Source: Trichobilharzia szidati
Lineage: Eukaryota > Platyhelminthes > Trematoda > Strigeidida > Schistosomatidae
Reading direction: 5' to 3'
Length of the DNA: 64,000 bases
NCBI GenBank assembly: GCA_944472155.2
Contig: OX235272.1
Location: forward strand, 103,112,020 to 103,176,019
Of this stretch, positions 11,808 through 25,257 are shown piece by piece (position 1 is the stretch's first letter; each line of letters starts with the position of its first letter). Position numbers and translations under genes: made by a program. The notes beneath the pieces were generated by a model, which made no database searches, was not told the DNA's origin, and worked only from the letters and a program-made list of their open reading frames with translations.

Positions 11808-12890
11808 GACTGAGTCTGACTGCTCCAAACTTAATAGCTTTCTGTTGGACATCAGCAAGTGGTCTAAATCAAATGGTCTTATGTTAAATCCTTCCAAATG
11901 TCAGGCAGTTAACTTTACTTTCAAGCATCGACGTGACATACATGAACTAGTTAGTTTCCATGATGCCTGTAGCATAGACGACACTGAAATTGAAACCAAG
12001 TCAAGCGTTTAATACCTTGGATTAGTTCTTTCCTCTGACCTTTCATGGTCATCCCACATTTTATTGATCTCTAAGAAAATGTTTCGCCTTACCTTCTACA
12101 TTAAAAAGTTAAGACAATCAGGTATCAACCAACCTTTAGTTCTGCAAGTTTTAAACTCCTGTATTTTACCTATTGTACTCTATTGCTCTCCATTAATCTT
12201 TCCTGAGCTTCTTGAAAAAGACTATGTCATATTACGAAGGGTGTTAAATGCTGTGAGTAGGCCTTGTGGTTTGCCTCTGCATGAGCTCGCCAATACTATA
12301 GACGAGAGACACATAAATTCCTGTACAAATTGGACAAAGGCCGTACTGTCAGACCATCTGCACCCTCTTTATTCACAACTATCCCCTTGTATCTCATCAG
12401 GTAGAACGAGAAGTCAATATAAGAAATTATATGCTCGTACCACTAAGTACAAAAATTCTACAATACCGTATTTAGCCCGTATTTTATGTGATGAAGACTC
12501 TGTTAGACGTGAAGCATATAAGTTACTATGTAATTAGCAAAGTGAATCGACCCTTTCATTGTTCATCTTTCTGTAATGTTATGGTGTCACCCTTTCTATC
12601 GTAAAATTATGACTTTGCTATTTTTATTTTAGTAGTTATTACTATTATTACTATAATTTTATAATTTATGCATATTTTTCTCCGTATTGCATACAGTAAT
12701 TTGCGAAATGGCTGCTACAACAAGGTTTTGTTATCATTATAATGTAATGTTTATTATTTTATTATTTTTGTTTTGTTTCGCTTGTCGTTTTTGAGTAAAT
12801 AAGATGCAATATTGTACTGAATGCTGAACATTCCTTGCTGCACCATTAGTACAGCTTATGGAATAAAGCAAATTATTATAATTATTATTC
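11808..12890 (+). mobile_element. CR1/Jockey-like LINE, 5'-truncated (left arm)
   Basis: This is the C-terminal RT part of a non-LTR retrotransposon. The frame before 12012 gives WSKSNGLMLNPSKCQAV. After one in-frame stop it continues YLGLVLSSDLSW. Then 12064-12537 (157 codons) carries ILPIVLYCSPLIF and a tail ending REAYKLLCN. A 3'UTR follows with a tail of ATT-type repeats at 12870-12890. The element interrupts a PLE 3' repeat, whose halves resume on either side. A virtually identical copy sits in the other arm at 18600-19690. Confidence 0.87.
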
Positions 12891-13300
12891 ACTGTCTCTC
12901 TCTCATTTGATTACGTAAACTTTGGCTTTAATCTCACATCCCACCACACACATACACTTTAAAAAAGTGTAATTTTGCTTGTCTCTTGTTTCTGTGATTT
13001 GAGTTGAACTCAGTACATTTTAACCTAATGTATTAGTCACTCATCATATTACGATCTCTTGTCTCAATTACATAATTCCTTCACCAGTGCTTTCACACAT
13101 TCACATTGTTTAAACTTGAACTGACCGTGGAAAAACTATATTAGTGTAATTTCCTGAGCACCGTTCATCAAGTCCAGAACATCCTGTCAAGTGATATCAT
13201 GTATAATTTACAAGCCATAAGCAGTTGATGAGGAGTCAACGAAAGAAACATTGATGATACCATCTTGTATTCTGCACAAACAACCACTGTTGTTCTTGCT

Positions 13301-13604
13301 TGTTTTAGCCCGAATAGCTCAGTGGTATCGTCTCTGACTGCAGCACTGGGTGACGCGGGTTCGAATCTCAGAAGAGACATGAGTTCCTTCAAGGTTGCAG
13401 ATACGCCTTGCTGACGAGTGCAACTAGCACGAAACCTAGGTCCTGCCGCTTGCCTCCAACCATCTCATATCATCACAAACAATGTACATCGTGATGGCGA
13501 GCTACCTAGAATGGTGGTCACATTACAACCTGACTGATAGAATTCAGTCTGCACCAAAGAGAGGACTAGACGCATCACACTAGTTACTAGTGTCAAATCA
13601 GATT
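13301..13604 (+). mobile_element. tRNA-derived SINE, family A, left arm only
   Basis: The A box (tagctcagtggtatcg) and B box (gggttcgaatctc) are well kept. The right arm has an uninterrupted empty site, with the sequence matching 13300 running straight into that matching 13605. This shows a clean insertion after the duplication. Confidence 0.8.
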
Positions 13605-13884
13605 ATTCAAATTCATACAGTGGGGGAATAGATGTATGAAGATCTGATTAATTATATCAAATCAATGTTGCATAGACATGAAATTTTCGAGTAATTTATG
13701 TGCACTCATACATTGTACACCGAGGATATATATCCAAATAAATATTGCCTTGTCTCATCCAGCTGATGCAGACAAAGACAGAAAATACCTCCCATTATCA
13801 ACGAAGCCATCTTCAAGTGGCTTTAAGCTCCCATTTATATTTCCTAAAAATACATAGAAGTCTAGAACTGACTAACAGATGCGT

Positions 13885-14395
13885 ATGACACAACTGAGAC
13901 ACATTTGAAATCGCTGAGACTGTCAGTCATTCAGAAGTGGTTCCTGAAGATAAAAAGAAATCACTCAGTGGTTAACGACAGAAGGGAAGCAGTATTTTGA
14001 AATGTACACAGGCAAGAATTGTCGAAGAAAGACGTTCAGTGAAGAGTCACTCCTCCACTCACCGATATTATTCTCAAGCTGGAGAATCGCATATATATAG
14101 GGTTAATTACCTTGGGAACAAAAACAATATTTCAAAAGATGTGTCAATAGGAGTGTACATTTGTTTAGATGGCAAACTGCATAATGTATAAAGCGTCAAA
14201 AGGGTAGAAACTGAAGTAAAATGAAATAAGTAAGTTGAGTGATGTAATACAATTGACGGGGTTGAGCGGATTTCAACTAACATTCGGTGAAAGTCAGGTT
14301 TAAAGCAGTGGTAATAAGAGTTCGAGATTTGACAGTGGGTGGGGGAAGAAAATGGATACGGTGAATCTCAACACCAGATACGTAATATTCTGCTA
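13885..14395 (+). repeat. Dispersed ~400-bp repeat, left-arm copy (identical tract)
   Basis: It contains a 64-codon open stretch (13997-14191) of unknown meaning. It is identical over several hundred bases to the right arm (17370-17880). Diverged relatives occur at 15780-16160 (reverse) and 55090-55460, where related but different peptides appear (for example YHSQTGQSQVY). Frames are not conserved between copies, so a protein is unlikely. Confidence 0.7.
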
Positions 14396-14540
14396 CAGTC
14401 ACAGACGTTTCCACTGAGCTATTTTGGATCGCGATTGACCTCCTGTAGGACTATATTAGACAGTTTGATTGGACACTAATTGATGTCATAAGTGTAGTCC
14501 CTAGTTTGATGACAAGTGCCAACCAGCTGATAAAAGGCTT
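14360..14540. mobile_element. SINE family A fragment near the inner arm end
   Basis: Pieces of the family head (reverse: actgagctattt..gacctcctgtagga) and of its end (agtgccaacc) are present. The equivalent stretch in the right arm is about 17175-17375, rearranged and divergent. Confidence 0.55.
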
Positions 14541-14645
14541 TTTTGGGTATTCGTATCAGCACGATTATATATCTTTCAGCTGATCAGACCTCCTTTGTAC
14601 TGGCAAATGAAGTCAAACGTCAACCTACCATCCATCATGGTGGAG

Positions 14646-17079
14646 TGGTATTATTTATTTTGAATTCACTTTGGATTATATCTCTGACATTCAAAAGCAC
14701 AAACCATAAAATCTGCGAACTAGATATGAATCTTCAGACCGCTGAAAATATTCCATTAATAAAAATGAACACAAATTAGGTTGCAGCGAAAAATGTAATT
14801 TCTCTAGAAAAAGTTATTTCTAACAGTAAGGTGTTATTCTTGAGTGAGACATTTTCAGCAATAATTCTTTTCGGCGGCGAATTCATTAATTTAGCTGTAC
14901 TTATGTAATTTTCACGTAGTATAACCACGATTCTACCAGGTTTATCAGGCCATATTAGAATGATCTTTTTGTTGTTCATGAATTCTTTCAGTTAATGTTT
15001 ACTGTTTGATATGGACCTTCCATTTACTCTGGTATTTACAGAAGTATGACAGCTGTCTAGGACTGGTGACGTGAATTGCTGGAGTTTCTCTTCAGATGTT
15101 GGTACCAGAGCATATGTTTGATTTGTCAGCTTTTCATACTGAACCTGGTATTGAAGCTTCTGGTTGTTTGATGGTTTCGCGCAGTATTTCGGACCTAGGG
15201 ACAGTGCTCCTATTTGAAGGTTCCAAACTTCAATGTGAGATTAAATGCGCATTTTTCTGGATTGATTGGAAATGGATGTTCGGTATAACTGTGGTGAGAG
15301 CTGGCTGCTAGCCAAAGTTGGTAGACAGTAATTGGCGTCAATGTTTATGTCCCCAATATTGGTGGTGAGAAAATGAGAACAAAGGCTTTGCGTAGGCGGA
15401 TACAGTTAGCACATGGGTGATCTGACACAGCCACAAAGAGATGCAAGGTAAACTTTCTGTGAGAAACAACCAATCAAAAGACTGTACTTTCTACTAACAA
15501 TAATCTACAATAATGTACATTAAAATCTATAAATATGTGTTGATTTTCCTTAATAAACGATCTGTTTCCTGGCCCTTGTCTTCTGTCGTTACATAACTAG
15601 TTGCCTTCATGCTGAAAGAGCATATATCAAACATCTTCAAACCACAGAAGCACTTGCAGTTCACATTATAAATCCTGAATTCTACATACAGAAAATGTTT
15701 ATTCAGTCAACTCGATCTATCTTAACAACAAATACGTAATTTTTGTTTCGTCTTTTTCCTGCTTGTTTGTTTCTTAATTGTATTATTTTCTCCCATTACA
15801 CCCTATGAAATCTCTACCCCTTATTACCACTGCTGCTAACTTGAATGTTGTCCAGTTTAAGGTGAACTCCACTCAACCCCTTCAAATGTATTACGTCCCT
15901 CAACTTACTTATTTAATTTTATTTTGATTTCTGCCCCATTAACACTTTCTACATTTCGTAATTTGTTATCTTGAGAAATTTACAATTATAATGGTACATC
16001 TTTTGAAATATTCTTTATGTTTGTAAGATAATTTACTGTACACTTGAGATTGTCCAGTCTGAGAATGATATTGCCGGAAAGAGGAGTGTAACTCTTCTCT
16101 GAGCGCCTTTTCTTTTATATGACTCAATGGAATTTTCAAGGTAAGAATTTTCACTGGGTGAGAAGTAAGTAGGTTAAGTGTCCCACTGGTTAATCAGTGC
16201 CTAAGTCTGTAAATCGACGTTAATTTAATATACAAAAATACTTCTGATTGTATTTCTCCAATCTTCTGCCAACCATTACACGGTCGATTTAGCCTTCTTG
16301 TCTCCCGCCAAATGGGGACCAGTTCGAACAAACAAACTATTCAATGTTCACAAACATTGACAACACCCTTGTGCGATTCGACGTCACCCAGTAAAGTGAT
16401 TTGAAAGAGGATACCTGTAAAGTTCTATAGCTTGAGTTATTCAGGTGTTCAAGAGTCGGGTCAGTAATTGTCTTGCATTGTCGTCATGATAATTATGCCA
16501 CATAATTTTCACCTGCTCCTGTATAACTTATTATATAATGGACTCACAAAAATCAAAAAGAATTTCCATGTGATGCATTTCTCTTGTGTAGCCTAAACTT
16601 CTGAAAAGTGTCTAATTGCAAAGGAATATGAAGGCTCTACATATGTGTAAGAAAACGATTTCGACCTAGCTGGATAATGTTTACGATGATCCAAGTGGTT
16701 GGCTGAATTCACCTTGTCAGATAATGAATTTGAATGTCTCCACGTGTCACTTCATAGTCAACACGACACCCTAATGTGTACAGGACGATTTACACAAAGT
16801 CTATCATGCCTTATGCAGCATGTGACTCGCGTGAAGAGAGGAATTCAAGAACAAAACAAACATCTCAGTTTCGTATCCAGTAGTGTATAAACAGCTGATT
16901 CATTTTCGCTTGATTCTGTGAGTGATATTTATATTTAGCCCGATCCTCTCCACTACCTGTCCGATTAAATGACTGACCAATATTTTAGTAAATTAAGTAA
17001 TTTAAATTGCTCAAAACAAAGTCAGTATAAGCATTCATTGAAGGAGAGCACTGGAGAGGTGTAAGGTTGCCATCCATCA
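14646..17079. other. Palindrome spacer with PLE and repeat debris
   Basis: About 2.4 kb separates the two arms. The minus strand at 14776-14979 reads like the N-terminal part of a PLE reverse transcriptase (a segment LIWPDKPGRIVVI, compare the family's RPDKGxGVV motif). A minus-strand copy of the ~400-bp dispersed repeat seen in both arms lies at about 15780-16160. The rest, including 16200-17050, shows no gene or recognisable element. Confidence 0.6.
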
Positions 17080-18599
17080 ATAGTGATGGGCCTTAGGTTG
17101 ACGTTCGACTCCATTTGCCAGTACAAAAGAAGTCTGATCAGCTGAAAGATATAATCGTGCTGGCACGAATACCGAAAAGGCTTTTTATCAGTTGGTCCAA
17201 TACAGTCACCAGGAAGGCTTGTTCGAACTAGATTTCGTGCTAGTTGGCACTTGTCAGCAAACTAGTGACTACACTCATGACACTAGTTAGTATTCAATTG
17301 AACTGTCTAAAACAGACCTACAGGAGGCGAGTCACGAGTTCGAATAGCTCAGTGGAAACGTCTGTGACTGTAGCAGAATATTACGTATCTGGTGTTGAGA
17401 TTCACCGTATCCATTTTCTTCCCCCACCCACTGTCAAATCTCGAACTCTTATTACCACTGCTTTAAACCTGACTTTCACCGAATGTTAGTTGAAATCCGC
17501 TCAACTCCGTCAATTGTATTACATCACTCAACTTACTTATTTCATTTTACTTCAGTTTCTACCCTTTTGACGCTTTATACATTATGCAGTTTGCCATCTA
17601 AACAAATGTACACTCCTATTGACACATCTTTTGAAATATTGTTTTTGTTCCCAAGGTAATTAACCCTATATATATGCGATTCTCCAGCTTGAGAATAATA
17701 TCGGTGAGTGGAGGAGTGACTCTTCACTGAACGTCTTTCTTCGACAATTCTTGCCTGTGTACATTTCAAAATACTGCTTCCCTTCTGTCGTTAACCACTG
17801 AGTGATTTCTTTTTATCTTCAGGAACCACTTCTGAATGACTGACAGTCTCAGCGATTTCAAATGTGTCTCAATTGTGTCACACGATTCTGTTAATCAGTT
17901 GTAGACTTCTATGAGTTTTTGGGAAAAATATATTGGATCTTTTAGCCATTTGAAGATGGCTTCGTTGATAAAGAAAATTTTCCTCGGTGATTTTCCCTTA
18001 ATTATCTTCACTTCTGAATGAGAGGTACTTTCTATCTTTGTCTGCATCAGATGGATGAGAGAAGGCTGTATTTATTTGAATATATATTCCTGGTGTGCAT
18101 TGTTTGAGTGTCCATAAATTACTTGCAGTTTTCATGTCTATGCAACATTGATTTGATATAATTCATCAGATCCGCATACGAATTTGAATAATGCAAGAAC
18201 AACAGTGGTGGTTTGTGCAGAATACAAGATGGTATCATCAATGTGTGCTTCGTTGGCTTCTCATCAGCTGCTAATGGCTTGCAAATTTTACATGATATCA
18301 GTTGACAGGATGTTCTGGACTTGGTGAACGGTGCTCAGGAAATTACACTAATATAGCTTTTACACGGTCAGTTCAGGTTTAAACAATGTGAATATATAAA
18401 TGCACTGGCATAGGAATTATGTAATAACGATAAGAGGTCATTAGATGATGAGTGACTTATAAATTGGGTAGCAATGTACTGAGTTCAACTCAAATCACAG
18501 AAACAAGAGACAAGCAAAATTACACTTTTTTAAAGTGTATGTGTGTGGTGGGATGTGAGATTAAAGCCAAAGTTTACGTAATCAAATGAGAGAGAGACA

Positions 18600-19690
18600 G
18601 TGAATAATAATTATAATAATTTGCTTTATTCCATAAGCTGTACTAATGGTGCAGCAAGGAATGTTCAGCATTCAGTACAATATTGCATCTTATTTACTCA
18701 AAAACGACAAGCGAAACAAAACAAAAATAATAAAATAATAAACATTACATTATAATGATAACAAAACCTTGTTGTAGCAGCCATTTCGCAAATTACTGTA
18801 TGCAATACGGAGAAAAATATGCATAAATTATAAAATTATAGTAATAATAGTAATAACTACTAAAATAAAAATAGCAAAGTCATAATTTTACGATAGAAAG
18901 GGTGACACCATAACATTACAGAAAGATGAACAATGAAAGGGTCGATTCACTTTGCTAATTACATAGTAACTTATATGCTTCACGTCTAACAGAGTCTTCA
19001 TCACATAAAATACGGGCTAAATACGGTATTGTAGAATTTTTGTACTTAGTGGTACGAGCATATAATTTCTTATATTGACTTCTCGTTCTACCTGATGAGA
19101 TACAAGGGGATAGTTGTGAATAAAGAGGGTGCAGATGGTCTGACAGTACGGCCTTTGTCCAATTTGTACAGGAATTTATGTGTCTCTCGTCTATAGTATT
19201 GGCGAGCTCATGCAGAGGCAAACCACAAGGCCTACTCACAGCATTTAACACCCTTCGTAATATGACATAGTCTTTTTCAAGAAGCTCAAGAAAGATTAAT
19301 GGAGAGCAATAGAGTACAATAGGTAAAATACAGGAGTTTAAAACTTGCAGAACTAAAGGTTGGTTGATACCTGATTGTCTTAACTTTTTAATGTAGAAGG
19401 TAAGGCGAAACATTTTCTTAGAGATCAATAAAATGTGGGATGACCATGAAAGGTCAGAGGAAAGAACTAATCCAAGGTATTAAACGCTTGACTTGGTTTC
19501 AATTTCAGTGTCGTCTATGCTACAGGCATCATGGAAACTAACTAGTTCATGTATGTCACGTCGATGCTTGAAAGTAAAGTTAACTGCCTGACATTTGGAA
19601 GGATTTAACATAAGACCATTTGATTTAGACCACTTGCTGATGTCCAACAGAAAGCTATTAAGTTTGGAGCAGTCAGACTCAGTCAGACAT
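18600..19690 (-). mobile_element. CR1/Jockey-like LINE, 5'-truncated (right arm)
   Basis: This is the reverse-complement twin of 11808-12890. The 157-codon frame 18955-19428 differs from its partner by one residue (Leu for Pro in SPLIF-x-EL), and the UTR looks identical. It has the same internal stop and the same ATT tail, at the same place within the host PLE repeat, so it predates the palindrome or was homogenised with its partner. Confidence 0.87.
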
Positions 19691-20339
19691 CCAGTTACCA
19701 GATTGAGGGTAAGGAAAGACTGGTAACTGCTTCTTTCTGAACACACAAATTGGGTTTCGAGTGTTTGATAGAGATTGCTTTGGCAAACTTCAGCAGAACA
19801 GAGCATTTGTGTCCATTGGTGATTTTAAAGGATTTCGCGATTTCCACCTCATGACGCGTATCAAACGCTTGAATCAAGAATTCCTTACCCTCAATCTGGT
19901 AACTGAATGTCTTTTCTTTTTCTCGATCTCATTTGATTACGTAATCTTCGGGCTTAATGTCACCCCCGCACCACACACACACACTTTGATATATTGTAAT
20001 TTTGCTTGTCTCTTGTTTCCATGATTTCAGGTGTACTCCTTGCATTCTCACCGAATGTATTAGTCTCTCAGCATTTACGCACCTCTCGATTTTATGACGT
20101 AACTCCTTTTCCATTGTATGCATACATTTGCTTTGTTTGGAATTGAACATCCTGTTTAAGTTTATATAAGTGTAATTTCCTGAGCACCGTTCGCTGAATC
20201 CGGACCATCCTGTCAACTGACATCATGTATAACTTTTGAGTATGTTAAAACTTTTCTGTACATAAATCTTATAAATTCTTTACGCTGTAAGCAAGCAGCT
20301 GATGAGAAGCCAACGAAATAAATGATGGTACCTTATTTT

Positions 20340-20985
20340 TCTACCTACCTGATAAGCATTATTTCAACTACAGGCGGATTGCACTGATGAGGATATGAAA
20401 GTGAGGATCCGGAAAGCATGGCAAGCTTTGATTACTCTCAAGTCTGTGTGGAGATAAACAGCATTCAGAATGAGGAACAAGATTCGGATTTTCAAATCCA
20501 ATATGAAGTCAGTGCTACTAACTATACGGATTAGAGACTTGGCGCCGCATTACGAAGGGAACTTCAAACGAACTTAACATCTTCATCAACATCTGTCTTC
20601 GCTCAGTAATTCGCTCAACATCACATGGCCGGCCAGAAATGATCAATAACAGGGATCTGTGGCAATGAGCGAACCAACTCAGCGGGAACTGATTGTGCAG
20701 CAAATATGCAAGGGGAACTGGAGGTGGATTGGTCATACTCTGGGAAAACAAACCACCATCATGTGACATCACAAGCCAGGCCGTCGCTTGAGTGGAACAC
20801 GAATGGCAAGCGGCGATTTGGTCGTCAGTGCGAGGGTGGCAACATGAAGGAGGTCATGTGAAGAGGAGATGAATGCACGTTGGCAGACGTGGAGCCAGGT
20901 GAAAATGTTGGTTGAGAACCGAACGCAATGGAGACGTGCAGTTGAAGCCCTTTGTCCATCTAGTAACTAAAGTATACCATATTAT
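20340..20985 (+). mobile_element. RTE LINE C-terminal fragment (right arm)
   Basis: This plus-strand partner of 10505-11160 includes the segments for ALITLKSVW and the 3' end near cgcaatggagacgtgcagtt. It is decayed. Identity to the partner arm is roughly 88% by eye, clearly lower than in the conversion tracts. Confidence 0.8.
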
Positions 20986-21469
20986 TCTGCACACACCACT
21001 GTTGCTCCTGCTTTGATCAGATCTTGTGTGTAGTGTAATTAAAAAATTATCAAGTGGATCAACATTTGAACAATGTACTTGATGCAACAGACGATTAGTT
21101 TCCGATCTTCTGTTTCTCAGGTTAACAAGTAGTTTTCAAATGTTCTTTGATTTTAACTTCAGAAGTTGTTAAATTTCAAAGTTTTGGTGTAAAATTGATT
21201 ATGATTTGTACTTAAGGTAACATATTCACTCGGTAAATGTTAGTTTTTGTTTTTTGCATTGCTCTCAGTAGCTTTTGTGATTCTTGCGCAATACCAGTGA
21301 AGGATACTTTAAAATGTTGTACAGTTAACTTCCTTCAATGAAACACTTGAAGCAGTTAGCTCCATTTATGTTATTCCACCTGACATATTTCATTACACAT
21401 AAGTTACATCTTCTTTTTATCATTATGATTTTGCCTCATCATGTTTCGATCACTTTGCAGGGCTATACA

Positions 21470-22560
21470 CCAACATCATCACAGTACAATGTATAGAATG
21501 ACAGTCAGATCTCTATCTACCTCAATTTCATCGACTTTGGAAAGACACGCTACAGACTTGACTGCAAAGTAATTTGCAAACTACTTCAACACTATGGTGT
21601 GAAGTTCCCAAATATTTATCAACCTCATTCAACAGCTGGCTGGTTATATGACAATGCTACGTGTCAGATGATCCACAATGGAAAACTTAGCAAAGTCTGG
21701 CTGTGAAATCAATACAGCAGTTGGACAAGGCTGACTAGCTGCTTGACTATTTATTTTCACAAATGATATTATTGACTGTGATGGACTGGATTATGCGTCA
21801 CATCATATGTGAGGAATACGTTAGACTGATAGATATGAAGACTCTAGAAATTCTGGACTTCGTGCTTGTATGATTTATGTCTAACATCACACCACCTCGA
21901 AGACTTACAGGCAGGTGAAAAACTTTCAGAAGACGTGAGCAAGATACGGAGACAGGACTGCATGTGAACATGAAGAAGATGGAAGTGATGAGGATAACCG
22001 AAATGATGAAATCCTGTAACCAATCAACCAAATCCCTACAAACCAATACTTGGACAACCGAATAACCAGCCAAAGGTGACAACAACCAGCACCTATCACC
22101 AAATCAGTTCTTCAATATGGGTTAGAAACTTGATTAACCCGTCAAGAAGAAGATTTCAAGCGGATTGCAAACTTTTATCAACAACTGACTTCGCTGTCTC
22201 CATACTGAAGATCAAGCGGCCAGAAGGAATTGACAGCGAGAATCTCTGACTGGGAACAAACCAACCAAGAGCCGACTGCTCAACAAATATGTAGAAGTAA
22301 ATGGAGATGGATGAAGCATACGCCACTGAGAAGGCCATTGAATGACATCGCGCGCAGTGCAGGCGATTTCTCGAGTGATATCCAGAAAGGAAATTGTGAG
22401 TTGGGCGTTTGTCCAAGAATGACATGGAGGAAATCGTATGGTGAGGAGGAGATTAGAGATTATGGGCGATCATGTGGTCAGTAAACTGAAGAGGACAGCC
22501 GAGAACAGAAAGGAGCGGAATGTGTTGTTGAAGCTTTATGTTCCACCCAGAACCCAAGGG
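21470..22560 (+). mobile_element. RTE LINE 3' fragment (right arm)
   Basis: This is the plus-strand partner of 8915-10035. The region around 21500-21560 corresponds to the LNFIDF RT motif. The 3' end near 22560 keeps gttccacccagaacccaagg. It is a pseudogene with several shifts. Confidence 0.75.
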
Positions 22561-24389
22561 AATTATTCTAAAATAATAAATATAATTTTGTCTCAATAAC
22601 ACATTTCATACATACTGAACGGTGTAAAACAAACGAAAGTCACGAAGGGAAGTACTGCTTCATAGTTATGAAGACTTAAATTTCTAGGGGAAGTGAGAAG
22701 CGCCTGATATCCAACGTCTGCTTAAAGTCACTCTCTCATTTACATATCTAGGATTCCAATATGAAAATTTCACATGGTAGAATCAATTGTGAGTGGGAAA
22801 ACAAGTTTATTCTGTCCAGCTGGATAACAATGAAAAGCAAGCAAGACTTTATTCAAAGTACCTACAACTGATAAGAGAATACCGGACAGCATTTCACAAC
22901 AGAGATAACAAACCAACACTGATTTTCTCATTTTGTTATATTTACATAAACTCAATGTTACTACAGAAAATAAATGTGGTTATAAATTGTCGGTTTATCA
23001 AGTTAATTAATGAATCTGGAAATATGCACATGTATGAATTACAGAAGGAGAAAAGAATAAAAATAATTGGAGATACAATTCATTCGTTAAATGTTGGAAG
23101 GTTTCTAAAACAATCATGTCCTTTCACCATTGTCGTGTCTGTATGAATCTTGAAAGTGTCGTAGACTTTTATGAACTTTGAGTTTTACTGATACTGTTTT
23201 GACTTTGTTTAACTACGACATAAAGTGAAGTGAAATCTGGTTTTCATTTAACGTGCAGAGGTGATGAATTGTTTGTGAGTGAGCACTTTTTTAAAGAAAA
23301 TTATCACTGGAATCTGTTATGGTGAGTAGAGAGTTCAATTCAGAAAGTATACTGGGCGTTAAGTTTGGGTATATCTGAAAAAGAAAAGAAAATGATGGAA
23401 CATTAATAAATGTGTGGTGTGTGCTACTGTGATAAGATTTACGAGTAGTATGTATATGAAGAGACTTTCATCGGCATAAAATAACATCAAAGAGTAAGGA
23501 GATAGATTTGACGTCAGTCAGAGAAAGCAAATGATTCAGAGTTACAAAAAGTATGGAAAACGTGAAGGGAATACAAAGAAACACAATACGAACGCTGGAC
23601 AGAAGTAGCACAACACGGCAGATCTATGCATATAGTGCGTTGAACATAAGATGTACATAATTTCCCTAAATAGCGATATCAAACCACAAATAAGGCATCC
23701 TTATCTAGTCTTTGGAGTTCTACGGTTACAAAAGCACCTATAAAGGTTTATACGGAATCTGTCTAAGGTTGAACAAAACAGACCCTGAATCGAAAAATAT
23801 CGTCCACAATTTCGAAGTTTCATGCTGCGCAACTTTATCAAGCTGAACACATCCTGAATGCCTTTTTCACCAGCTTTTGAAAATTAAAACAGCTAACCAC
23901 AGAAGAGTTATTGATGTAGGCTACTTGTGATTGAGAATAAGAACTCGACTTCTCCATCAATGCAATCCGACATCCTGCTGACTGAACAAGGGGAAAGCAT
24001 GCAAGCATATTATTTCATATTCTTAAATACATGCAGTACAGTATCAAATCCACAGTGTAATATTAGTGTGTCATGCAGTTGAATGTTCAGAATCTGTCAC
24101 TGACCAAGAATGCCAATTATCGTATCGAGGGAAGTACTTATTTGGGGAACATCTGGGATAAAATGTGCTTGAAATGAATGATCCGGTGTTATAAAAACTT
24201 TATATTCCTAACTTATTGTTATTCGACACTGAAGAATTCACATACGTTTTACTAAGAAAGTATGGATTTATACCACTAGTCAGTCTCATACATAGGGAAA
24301 AGATTTTGAGAAGACATTTGTCTGACTCTTGATTATTTCTTAACACTTCAATTGAACAACCTTCATCGTTAGAAATAAGCGAATATAGG

Positions 24390-25205
24390 GAAGACAGAGG
24401 TGATCAATTATCACTTCTCTAGGCAACTTTATTTGGACTACAGGCGGCATGGATGAAGATGTCACAGCCTGGAAAAGTGAGGCAGACCTGTGATAATCCG
24501 AAATTGGTCTGGAAACTCGCTGCACTCATATTCGGATTCCCAGCACTAATGTCGACTCATTTCTGCTCTATTGTTAAGAGACTTAGCGAGCGATAAATCA
24601 TTGCTATTGCAAACAGGCTCCAGACTTTTATCAGCAACTGCCTTGCTCTAAAATGAAAGATCAGATGGCCGAAATTATACTCTGCTGAGTTTGCATACCA
24701 TTCATCTCAATCAATCAGTAGAACATGAATTTATGCTAATATTCTTGTTTTCCTCATTACCGTTTATGTTATCAAACAGATCACATATTATGATCTGAAA
24801 AATCTCTCTTTGCATAGGAAACTTCGCCACAATTTCATCACTCGAACTGTGTAGAATGCAAACTGTTAATTTGGTCAGATGGCCGGTTGGAAAAGAAAGG
24901 TGACAAAGATTTCCAGAACAGAGAGTACTAAATGATCATCAATCCCTCAACAAATATGCTACAGAAAATGGAAACTAATCGGACACAAGCCAAGGAGACC
25001 GGTAAATGACATCTCACGCCACGCAAATCCTCGAGTGACGAACTGGGCGTCTGATGGTCACAAATAGACAAGATCATGTGATGAGGAGATCAGAGTTAAC
25101 AGGCGATCGTGGGGCCGACCAAAGACGACTGCACAGAGCAGGGGGAAACAGCGAAGGGTTGTTGAATCCCGATGTTCCACTCAGAACCTGAGGGAATAAA
25201 AATAA
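24390..25205 (+). mobile_element. RTE LINE 3' fragment (right arm)
   Basis: This plus-strand partner of 6311-7080 ends with gttccactcagaacctgag and a short A-rich tail near 25205. It is decayed, with no open frame of note. Confidence 0.7.
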
Positions 25206-25257
25206 TGTAACTGAATCTCTACTATATGTGTCTAGGCTTTTAGATTCAGTTTCTTAC

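Larger units (their letters stand above)
540..14645 (+). repeat. Left arm of a giant imperfect palindrome
   Basis: This arm matches, in reverse complement, the stretch at about 17080-29485. Paired landmarks are: exon copies 3374-3494 and 26624-26744; exon copies 6157-6245 and 25258-25346; RTE fragments near 9-10 kb and 21.5-22.5 kb; a CR1-like LINE at 11.8-12.9 kb and 18.6-19.7 kb; and a 64-codon open frame at 13997-14191 repeated exactly at 17575-17769. The sum of paired coordinates falls from about 31766 at the inner end to about 30100 at the outer end, because each arm carries private insertions. The inner border lies where the arms diverge just after position 14630. The outer border, near 540, is where the partner arm meets an RTE fragment. 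Confidence 0.93.

Noticed and set aside
15096..15311. 71-codon open frame in the palindrome spacer
   Set aside because: It lies antisense next to PLE reverse-transcriptase debris and has no recognisable motif.
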